DNA of 18,444 nt, from positions 1 to 18,444 of the forward strand of contig SXZC01000119.1 in NCBI GenBank assembly GCA_005788075.1. The letters are read 5' to 3'. Below, one piece after another: positions 6,801-14,000 of this stretch (position 1 is the stretch's first letter; every line of letters begins with the position of its first letter). The notes below the pieces were generated by a model. The model was given only the letters and a program-made list of their open reading frames with translations. It ran no database searches and was not told the DNA's origin. Source of the stretch: Actinomycetota bacterium (lineage in GTDB: Bacteria; Actinomycetota; Thermoleophilia; Miltoncostaeales; Miltoncostaeaceae). The position numbers and the translations under genes were made by a program.

Positions 6801-8542
6801 CGGGCCCAACCGCCCAGACCCGCCCCTGCCCAGCGACCAAGCCCCTTGCGATGCAGTGCGTGATTCGTGGCCTGAACCTCGCCCAGGACTGGGACGTCAC
6901 TGTGCGGGCGAGGAACGCTCTCGGCAAGGGGGCCGCGAGCATCATGACCTTCACGGCCGGCCCCGATCGGCCGACCCTTCGCCCAATGTTCCAGGCGCTT
7001 GAGGTGCGTTGGGGCCCTCCGAAGTCGTGGGATCTGGTCAGCGGGGCTGGCGGTCTTCAAGGGGCCCTCGTGTCGCAGTCTTATAGGGCCACGGCGTTAC
7101 CGGGTGGGCGCACGTGCACTGCTGATGGTTTCAGTTCGACCCGGTGCATCATCACCGGGCTCACCCCGGGAACCGCATACACGGTGAAGGTAGTGCTGGT
7201 CGGCAAGTACTACCGGGGTTCGATGATGACGCGTGATGACGCCGCCTCCCTGCCGTCCGCCCCGGCTATACCCTTGAGCACAGCATCCCGGCCCGATGCT
7301 CCGGAGATCGATTCGGCGGTCCCGTCCGCCGGCCGTATCAATGTGACGTGGCGGGAACCGAAGTCGGACGGCGCGAGCCCGATCGCCGGGTACACGGTCA
7401 TGGCCGACCCGGGCGGGGCCACGTGCATCACCACGGGAGCACTCTCGTGCTCGATCGATGGCCTCGCCCCCGCCGCCGAGTACGCCGTGACCGTCACAGC
7501 CGCCAACGGAGTGGGAGTCGGCCCGCGATCCTCGCCCCTCCGCCGTCGCACGCCCCCTGCGCTGCCCGGCCCGCCGCTCACGCCGCTGGCAAAGGCATCG
7601 CCCGGCACCATCGAGGTGTCGTGGGTTGCGCCCGATTTCAATGGCGGAGCCGCGGTCACCGGCTACACGGCCACCGCATCGCCCGGTGGCGCGCAGTGCA
7701 CCACCGACGGCGCCACCACCTGCACGATTACCGGGCTGCCTGATGGCACCGAGCACCAGGTGACGGTGACGGCCACGAATGCCGTGGGTACAGGGCCCGC
7801 CTCGCTCCCGGCGGCGGCCCGCACGCCCAGCCTCACCGCGCCAGGTGCTCCGCGATCAGTGGAGCTCACGGCCCTGCCCGGGCGCATCGAGGTGGCGTGG
7901 TCCGCGCCGGAGTCCGACGGCGGCAGCCTGGTGACCGGCTACATCGCCACCGCCACCCCCGGCGGTGCCACCTGCACCACCACGGGCGCCACCTTGTGCA
8001 CCATCACGGGGCTCGATGACGGCACCGCCTACCGCGTGGCCGTGGCGGCCATCAACGTGATCGGCACGGGCGCGCCATCGGATGCCGGCGAGGCCGTCAC
8101 GCCGCGGCGTGACGAGGGTGGCGCGGCCCCGGTGGTGGACGACCTTCCCCTGCAGGCGACATCGAGTCCGGGCACCGCTGAGTCCGGCCTGCCCGTGGGC
8201 GCCCCTGTTGCCGGGCGGACGCCGGAGATCACAGGCCTCGCCCTGCGGCCCCGCACGCTGGTGCCGGGCCTCGGCGGTCGAATCGCCTACAGCCTCTCCG
8301 AGCCGGCAGACGTGACGATCACCATCGCCCGGGTGGGCGGGCGCGACCGCGCATCGCGCGTGGTGCACCGCATCCCCGCCGGTCGCCCCGGCGCCCTTGC
8401 CGGCGATACCCGCATCCGGGTGCTCTACAGCTTCGCGAGCGCACGGCGCAAGAAGCCCGGCGCCTGGACGCTCACCGTCGAGGCGCGCGACGCGCAGGGT
8501 GGCGTCGCCACGGAGACCATTCCCATCAGGGTACGGACCTGA
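3866..8542 (+). CDS. Large secreted cysteine-rich protein with five FN3 domains (copy A)
   Basis: A 1558-aa exported protein of unknown function. In order: Sec signal peptide with cleavage near TASA34-GS; a carboxypeptidase-regulatory/Ig-like beta domain (about 41-103); a mostly helical region; a predicted coiled coil (about 286-345, spaced ISNL, LGNL, VGNLGGQVATL); an unrecognised region with conserved AGEFWLGEF (449-457) and DATGTYFGARIP (502-513); a cysteine-rich variable region (about 533-880); QNWTSNNDVAGDF (880-892); FN3 domains at about 924-1031, 1034-1140, 1143-1230, 1233-1321 and 1324-1413, each with a Cys pair probably forming a disulfide; and a C-terminal beta-sandwich (1452-1558). 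Fourteen Cys precede the FN3 array. The ATG at 3866 is chosen over an in-frame ATG at 3704, which lies inside the palindrome, because it has a GGAG site and opens a signal peptide. No sorting motif or membrane anchor is seen. It is probably co-transcribed with the subtilase. Confidence 0.9.
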   Translation: MSPRSRRHGVPPPAFLGVLVAMLLALGLAGTASAGSLLAAQDVVVNVTAGANDPVSGATVVARDDLTGRVMSNATTTGYLGYAAIRLRPGASTRRITITATGGRSKAVGTLSAADVMSATAQRAVMASEIEVNVNPGSTVLAEYLDERPRASVAAAERAVARRLRLPTGTDVAESARFSRLRFSGEDFIGAARTRGGVEDYAEWAASRIASGTALPGFAAQVPADDLPYRGSAGQRRNEIDGVLLAPFKPLLGALGTKVLCAMALPQKLAVGASLCEDKEAARQLSPEDKQQLDAIEQGISNLRVQMSGVEATLGNLDVQVGNLGGQVATLKYQAEMNAVDDVVKAAAVVAGVRAQGGTAPDHNMRTLQNALVQRLAINAGCPDWAALVGSLPPAVMRDAQGPRHPDAACAPSSLGVGTQNGLLQFAQRTTAAASRFVAAGPTQATVDAAGEFWLGEFARNVFSMNISLAYALQAGTSTRSSTAVDATAELFEDVVDVINLDATGTYFGARIPNDRVLAMGATQGTIYGIGSYQDPGSCRGGALWPVQYRFAKIRLPDTHVVHRMSYLPGGAEPLDRTRRACRAAEFIVPPPAVPGAGSTLEWQPAKEIRADHGRNGIRGLLRSAALCRVQEAVVAASTSRPISPLSFDGGGGTICVPGRTAIPERLGVEWSNSGKKAGGALPNLQLSLDHGACAPWEVGTAMSRFLPVEALIRGSGYGTPQDLVTAVGMQCPVTDLTPRADKATGWNCVSANPSGRVASASFSIINGVSRPGNFDARPVTSSLGGVLDVRSMGGYCPIGRLYDRLDPFRWYCSPGLRPPIENERLDCTSGGLQATIGKLTSYFEPGSTAGQTSRTYRPVVPSGARLNELTAVGINVGAQNWTSNNDVAGDFVVGPLYTSDAVGAYVPGTSPGAPAATAPPRVKGVAVPDAVRDLSLCGSECTGDTTSIRVAWRAPASSGGMRILSYEVVAKTRGSGPAGPTAQTRPCPATKPLAMQCVIRGLNLAQDWDVTVRARNALGKGAASIMTFTAGPDRPTLRPMFQALEVRWGPPKSWDLVSGAGGLQGALVSQSYRATALPGGRTCTADGFSSTRCIITGLTPGTAYTVKVVLVGKYYRGSMMTRDDAASLPSAPAIPLSTASRPDAPEIDSAVPSAGRINVTWREPKSDGASPIAGYTVMADPGGATCITTGALSCSIDGLAPAAEYAVTVTAANGVGVGPRSSPLRRRTPPALPGPPLTPLAKASPGTIEVSWVAPDFNGGAAVTGYTATASPGGAQCTTDGATTCTITGLPDGTEHQVTVTATNAVGTGPASLPAAARTPSLTAPGAPRSVELTALPGRIEVAWSAPESDGGSLVTGYIATATPGGATCTTTGATLCTITGLDDGTAYRVAVAAINVIGTGAPSDAGEAVTPRRDEGGAAPVVDDLPLQATSSPGTAESGLPVGAPVAGRTPEITGLALRPRTLVPGLGGRIAYSLSEPADVTITIARVGGRDRASRVVHRIPAGRPGALAGDTRIRVLYSFASARRKKPGAWTLTVEARDAQGGVATETIPIRVRT

Positions 8543-8608
8543 CCGCCCCCGCCCCTTCCACGAGGAGCTCCACATGAATCGCCGTGCACGTCGCGGGCTG
8601 GTCGCCGT
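7561..8608 (+). repeat. Near-identical tract shared with 15007-16054 (copy A side)
   Basis: This stretch of 1048 nt covers FN3 domains 4 and 5, the C-terminal domain, the 31-nt intergenic gap and the first 35 nt of the protease gene. It aligns without indels to 15007-16054, and many of the few differences are silent. Just upstream the two copies diverge abruptly, and downstream they diverge within the protease signal peptide. The pattern is that of a recent gene-conversion tract. Confidence 0.75.
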
Positions 8609-10838
8609 AATCGCCATCTCGGCGTCCGCCGCGGCGGTGCCGGCGGCGTCCGTCGCTGCCCCTGCTGTCGAGCCGTTGGCCGATCAGGTGGTGGCGCTCG
8701 CCACCCCTGATGGCTTGCGTCCCGTGGTCACCGACGTGCTCGTGAGGTTCGACCCCGGCACGCCGGCCCGCAACCGGGCCCGCGTGCGGTCACGGGTGCT
8801 CGATGCAGCGGGGGCGGAGCCGCGAGAGGCGCGGCGGGTGGTGGGACTCCCGGGCGCATGGCGGGTCCCCGTGGACGAGGGTGCGAGCCCGGCCGCGGTG
8901 GCCCGGAGGCTCGACGCGCGCGCGGACGTGCAGTGGGCCGTCCGGGATGTGCCGGTAGCCGGCCAGGTGCTTCCCAACGATCCGCTCTTCCCCAACCTGT
9001 GGGGCCTGCGCAACACCGGGCAGCAGGTGCCGGCGCCAACGCCGTTCACGGGTCTCGCAGGCGTGGATCTGGGGGCGGTGGGCGCCTGGGCCACCACGCG
9101 CGGATCGGCGGACGTGCCGGTGGCGGTCGTCGACTCGGGCACGGTCATGGACCACCCCGACCTCGTCGCCAATCTGCGCACGGCCAACGACCGCAACTTC
9201 GTGCCCGCCGTGAACGGCGAAGTCGACCCCACGGCGGTGGAGGACACCAACCAGCACGGCACGCACGTGGCAGGCACCATCGGCGCGGTCGGCAACAACG
9301 GCCTCGGCGTGACGGGCGCTAACTGGACCGTGGGAATGACGACCGTGCGAGTGTTGGATTTCCGTAATCAAGGGTCCTCGGGGGCCGCCGCGGAAGGGAT
9401 GGCGTATGCCGGCGCCAGGGCACGCGTGGTGAATGTGAGCGTCGGTGGGCCGATCGGGAGCCTTCAGGCGAGCACCGATGCCATCAAGGCGCACCCGAAC
9501 ACGCTCTTCGTCATCGCTGCAGGCAATGAGACGAACGACAACGACCAGAGCCCGAGGAACCCATGCAATGTGCCGCTGCCGAATGTCCTCTGCGTTGCGG
9601 CCATAGATGCCACGGGGGCTCTCGCGGATTTCTCGAACTTCGGCGCGACGTCCGTTGATGTCGCCGCGCCGGGCGTGGACATCCAGAGCACGGTTCCCAA
9701 CTTCGGCACCGCCTTCGAGCCCGCGATCACGTCGGACGGACAGTCGCCGCCGAGGCCTGCGGGCTGGACCCAGACGCCCACGGAGACCCCGACGACGGGA
9801 TGGACATGGCAGCAGACAGGCGGCGGAATCAGCTACGTGGACCTCGAGGAGGCCCCCGGGGCGGGGTCTGGACTACAGCAGTGGACGATTGAGGCGCCGG
9901 GTGCCTTTACGCCCGTCGGGAGTGCGTGCCGGATGGAGGCCATCGTCGCCCTCGACCTCAACCCGGCCAAGACCCAGGCGATGGGGCTGCAGTACGCGGT
10001 CTCCGGTGATCCGGAATGGCATCTCGCTCCCGGCAGCGCGGTGTCGAGGGATACCGACCAGAACTTCGTGGGATGGGACGGTGACCTCTCCGCCATCGAA
10101 GGCGAGAGCGGGGTACGCCTCCGGGTGCTGGTCCAGTCCGAGAAGGGCGCCGGCATCGGCCCGCTGAACGTGTCCGTTGCGAGGATGGCGGTCAAGTGCG
10201 TCGTCCCGCAGGCAGCCGGTGGCAACTACGGCTTCTCCAGCGGAACTTCGATGGCCGCCCCGCAGGTGGCCGGCGTCGCTGCCCTGCTCCTGGCGAAGAA
10301 CCCCAACCTCACCGCCGTGCAGATGAAGCAGGCGATCATGTCCACGACGGTCCCCATGGCATCGCTCACGGGCAAGGTCGTGACCGGCGGCCGGGTGGAT
10401 GTCAACGCCGCTCTGGCAGCGGTGCCAACCCCGTCAACCTCGTCAACCCCTGCGACCCCTGCGACCCCTGCGACCCCCATGGCGCGGGCACTCGCGCTTC
10501 GCGCGGGACGCACCATCACGCTGCGCCCCGGTGCCACCCGTGCTGCCGGTCCCGTGACCTGTGAGGACACGGGAACGGCAACGTGCGCGGTGACGGTGGC
10601 CCTGCGCATGCGCGTGGCACCCCGCCGCATCGAGGGCTCGCGCTGGGTCGCCCTCGGCACCCGGCGCGCCACCCTGCCCGCGGGCTGGAGGGGATCGGTA
10701 TCAGTGCCGCTCACCCGCCAGGCGCGCGCGATCCTCGCGCGTCACCCCCGGGTGCGCACCACGGTGATTGCGGCATCGCAGAAGGGCGCCGCGCCGCGGG
10801 AGTCGGTGCGCCAGCAGACCACCCTGGTGCGCCGCTGA
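8574..10838 (+). CDS. Secreted S8 (subtilisin-family) serine protease, copy A
   Basis: A 754-aa exported endopeptidase. It has a signal peptide to about residue 29, a fervidolysin/I9-like propeptide (about 51-123, VLVRFDPGT to ADVQWAV), then the catalytic domain opening with PNDPLFPNLWGLRNTGQ (134-150). The triad is Asp187 in VVDSGT, His228 in HGTHVAGT and Ser559 in SGTSMAAP, with oxyanion Asn318 in AAGN, so it should be active. Between APGVDIQST and GTSMAAP, normally about 20 residues apart, sits an insert (about 377-545) that looks like a jelly-roll/MAM-like beta domain with C452 and C542 near its ends. A Pro/Thr linker (about 618-636) leads to a C-terminal beta domain (637-754; C663, C671). 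GAGGAG (8562-8567) precedes the ATG. It follows the FN3 gene by 31 nt, and that protein may be its partner or substrate (inference). Confidence 0.95.
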   Translation: MNRRARRGLVAVIAISASAAAVPAASVAAPAVEPLADQVVALATPDGLRPVVTDVLVRFDPGTPARNRARVRSRVLDAAGAEPREARRVVGLPGAWRVPVDEGASPAAVARRLDARADVQWAVRDVPVAGQVLPNDPLFPNLWGLRNTGQQVPAPTPFTGLAGVDLGAVGAWATTRGSADVPVAVVDSGTVMDHPDLVANLRTANDRNFVPAVNGEVDPTAVEDTNQHGTHVAGTIGAVGNNGLGVTGANWTVGMTTVRVLDFRNQGSSGAAAEGMAYAGARARVVNVSVGGPIGSLQASTDAIKAHPNTLFVIAAGNETNDNDQSPRNPCNVPLPNVLCVAAIDATGALADFSNFGATSVDVAAPGVDIQSTVPNFGTAFEPAITSDGQSPPRPAGWTQTPTETPTTGWTWQQTGGGISYVDLEEAPGAGSGLQQWTIEAPGAFTPVGSACRMEAIVALDLNPAKTQAMGLQYAVSGDPEWHLAPGSAVSRDTDQNFVGWDGDLSAIEGESGVRLRVLVQSEKGAGIGPLNVSVARMAVKCVVPQAAGGNYGFSSGTSMAAPQVAGVAALLLAKNPNLTAVQMKQAIMSTTVPMASLTGKVVTGGRVDVNAALAAVPTPSTSSTPATPATPATPMARALALRAGRTITLRPGATRAAGPVTCEDTGTATCAVTVALRMRVAPRRIEGSRWVALGTRRATLPAGWRGSVSVPLTRQARAILARHPRVRTTVIAASQKGAAPRESVRQQTTLVRR
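10431..10475 (+). repeat. 9-nt tandem repeat in the protease linker
   Basis: Five 9-nt units (CCGTCAACC, TCGTCAACC, then CCTGCGACC three times) encode a Thr/Pro/Ser-rich flexible linker between the S8 domain and the C-terminal beta domain. Copy B has a different, shorter Pro/Thr-rich linker at the same place, so linker length evolves by unit gain or loss. Confidence 0.85.
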
Positions 10839-10853
10839 GAACCACGACGATGC

Positions 10854-10971
10854 GGTAGCCCCCGGGTAACGCGGTGGCGGCCACTCGCCGAAACGGGATC
10901 GGCATTTGCGGGGCCCGCAAATGCATCATCCCCGGCTGCGATCGCCGCCACCCCGTTATCCGGGGGCTATC
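10854..10971 (+). repeat. Palindromic element copy B, potential long hairpin RNA
   Basis: The arms 10854-10880 and 10945-10971 form 27 positions: 24 Watson-Crick pairs, two G.U pairs (10855 with 10970, 10866 with 10959) and one C.C mismatch. The interior, including segments outside the main stem such as CCACTCGCCGAAACGGG, is identical to copy A except for one base in the apical loop. The element begins 15 nt after the protease A stop codon. Relative to copy A, two arm changes convert Watson-Crick pairs to G.U on the plus-strand RNA. Confidence 0.85.
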
Positions 10972-11065
10972 TCCGTGCAGTCGTGGCAGTGCGCGGCAGT
11001 GCGCCGGGGGCCTCCCCGCCTGCGATCCGCTAGAACCTACGGTACTTCCCCCACTTGGAGGCGGC
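10972..11065 (+). promoter_or_regulatory. Conserved leader of FN3 gene B
   Basis: This is the counterpart of 3771-3865. Shared blocks are GCCGGGGGCCTC, GCTAGAAC (11029-11036) and ACTTCCCCC (11044-11052). TAGAAC (11031-11036), or TACGGT at 11038-11043 (the latter absent in copy A), could be a -10. GGAGG (11057-11061) lies 4 nt before the ATG. Confidence 0.4.
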
Positions 11066-14000
11066 ATGAGCCCCCGAAGCCGCAGGCATGGCGTTTCCCC
11101 ATCAGCCCTCCTCGCCGTGCTCGTCACCCTGCTGCTTGCCCTCGGGCTTGCGGGCACCGCCAGTGCGGGCTCCCTGTTGGCGGCGCAGGATGTGGTGGTC
11201 AACGTGACCGCCGGGGCCAACGATCCGGTGTCGGGCGCAACCGTGGTGGCCCGCGACGACCTCACGGGGCGCGTGATGTCGAACGCGACGACCACCGGGT
11301 ACCTGGGCTATGCGGCCATCAGGCTTCGCCCCGGCGCATCGACCCGGCGCATCACCATCACTGCAACCGGCGGTCGCTCGAAGGCCGTCGGCACCCTGTC
11401 GGCGGCCGACGTGATGTCGGCCACGGCGCAGCGCGCGGTGATGGCCAGGGAGATCGAGGTGAACGTCAACCCGGGCAGCACCGTGCTGGCCGAATACCTC
11501 GATGAGCGCCCCCGCGCATCGGTCGCCGCTGCGGAGCGCGCCGTGGCGCGCCGCCTGCGGCTGCCCACGGGCACCGATGTGGCGGAGTCGGCGAGGTTCT
11601 CGCGGCTGCGCTTCTCGGGCGAGGCCTTCATCCGCGCCGCACGCACGCGTGGCGGGACGGAGGACTACGGGGAGTGGGCTGCCGAGCGCATCGGCGCAGG
11701 CTCTGCCGTGCGCTCGTTCGCCGCTCCGCGCCCAGCTGACGATCTTCCTCTCAGGGGGGCCGCATTGTCACCCGGCCCCGGCGCGACACCGCGCCAGGAG
11801 AACTCTCTTGCCGGCTTCCTCGGCAACGCCGTCCTCAATGCGACGGTCAAGCCGCTCATCGAGGACGGCGTCAAGAAGCTCGTCTGCCTGATCGGCATCA
11901 AATTCCTCTGCCGTGCCGCTCCCACTGCCACCCCCCCACCCGCCTCGGGGCTCTCGGACGCCGAGAGGAAGCAGCTCGCCAACATGGAGCGGGGCATCAG
12001 CAACCTCACAACGCAGATGCTCACCGCCCAGCACACGTTGTCGGCGCTCGAGGTGCAGGTGGCACAGCTGGGCGGGCAGGTTGCCGCCCTCAACTACGTC
12101 CCGGAGATGAATGCGGTTCAGGACATCATCGAGGCCACCCGCGCTGCGGCGGGCTTGCGTGCCGAGGGCAAGGCCGTGCCCCAGGCCCTGAGTCAGGCCC
12201 TGACGAATGCCCTCGTTCGCCGCTACGAGATCAACAGCGGCTGCCCGAACTGGGTCGCTCTGGTCGGAACGCTTCCCAAGAACGTGGTCATGGACGGGTC
12301 GGAACTTCGGCACCCGCGTGCTGCATGCGCGAGCCTCGCCCAGGGTGACGGAGCCGCCAGCGGCCTGATGCAGTTCGCCCAGCGGCGGGCGGCTGCGGCG
12401 TCCACCGTCGTGACCGCGGGATCCACCCAGGCCACGGTCGATGTGGCAGGCGAGTTCTGGCTCGGCGAGTTCGTGAAGAATGTTCTGGCGTCAAGCATGG
12501 CGTCGGAGTACGCGTTGCGGCCCGACGGCAATTCCACGCGCTCGCCCGAGGTGGTCGATGCGACCACGCAACTGTTCAGCGATGTGCTTGCAGTGATTGA
12601 GATCGACGCCACCGGTACGTACTTCGGCGCCCGTATCCCCACCGATCAGGTGCTGGTAATGGCCCCCACCAGCGGCACTCTTTACGGCATCGGGAACTAC
12701 CAGATCGATCCAGGCGGCAATGAGGTTGCTGCGTGTTTTGGCAACAGTAACTCGCCGATGTGGTGGTTACGTGACCCGGACAACAAACCGAAGGAACTAG
12801 TAAGTTTCGGCTCCGGACACGCTTGGCTCAGCACCCCAGGCTTGTCCGGCTATATGCCATCTTTTGCAGGGAAGAACACAGGTAATGAGGCTTTTTCCGC
12901 GTGCACTCCCGGCCAGTTGGTCTCCACCCCTCGGGACATCCCCGGTGCTCCCGCCGCCGCGTGGGAGTCCGTTGACACGCTCCCCGCGGAAAACCTGCCT
13001 CGGGTTCTCGTGGCGCTCCGTCGTGCGGCCCTGTGCCACATGAAGGATCGCATGAACCCCGGCGCGTCCTTCCAGCCGCAGGAGGGGACGTCCGCGGGTG
13101 GGCTCTGTGATTCCTTCCCCACGCCCATCCCGGACAAGCCCGTTCTTGCATGGAAGGCGCACCCGCAGCTGAAGAAGCCGGCCGGACACGGGGTGATGCC
13201 CAACCTCCAGCTGTCGCTCAAGGACACGGGCTGCGTGCCCTGGGCGATCGGGACCACCAATCAACGTCAATGGTCGAACTGGACAGTGGATGAACAAATA
13301 GTGCGCCTGCGCGATTCGCTGCGCGGTGGGGGGTCCACGGTTACGTGGCCGGGACGCGAGGGGACCACGACGCAAACATCGACAAGGCTGCCGGCCTCTG
13401 CGCAAGGAATGCAGTGCCGGGTGGTGGACCTCACGCCGCGTGCCGCGGAACGCTACGGCTGGAACTGCGTCTCGGCGAATCCGGCCGGAACAATCATGTA
13501 CCAGAACTGGCAAAATCGTTCTTCGAACGAGTCTCCTGCTTGGAGCAATTTCGATAGTGGCCCAGCGGTGATCGTTCCCGTGACGTCGTCACTTGAGGAA
13601 CTGAATAACCGCGCCATGGGCGGGTACTGCCCGAACCTTGGCGGACTTCCCGCCCCCCCTGGTTCCGCGAATGTGTCGTACTTCACCGGCGGCAAAATCA
13701 TCTGCTCTCCGCCGCTTGCGATCTTCAGCAGGAAGGCCCGCCAGCAGGTCGGCTGGAAGCCCCCCGCCATCAGGGAGCATTCGGACAACCCGTGCGTGGG
13801 GAGCAGGGACTACTATTCACGGGACACTCAGAACGACTTCCCTCTGGTGTGGCCGCTGCAGCGTCAGATACAGGCCATGACGACGTACAACTGGCCACAA
13901 GCAGATGGCCCGAACGGATCGGGATGGCCGCAGCGAAAGCACATTCCGGGGTTCAAGGCCGAGAACTGGACCTATAACAATCACGTCGCCGGTGACTACG

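Larger units (their letters stand above)
3648..10838 (+). repeat. Tandem cassette, copy A (palindrome, leader, FN3 protein, subtilase)
   Basis: This block recurs as copy B at 10854-18230 with the same order and strand. The large-gene start codons are exactly 7200 nt apart (3866 and 11066) and the 31-nt gap between the two genes is identical in length. No third copy or palindrome follows copy B inside the window. Confidence 0.9.

Noticed and set aside
6620..8105. Repeated Gly/Thr/Cys motifs as a CRISPR or other DNA repeat array
   Set aside because: They are in-frame FN3 protein domains of about 90 residues with diverged DNA, not short regular repeats with spacers.
8397..8573. N-terminal extension of protease A overlapping the FN3 gene (and 15843-16019 in copy B)
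   Set aside because: It is out-of-frame translation of the FN3 C-terminal domain; the ATGs at 8574 and 16020 have good ribosome sites and open signal peptides.
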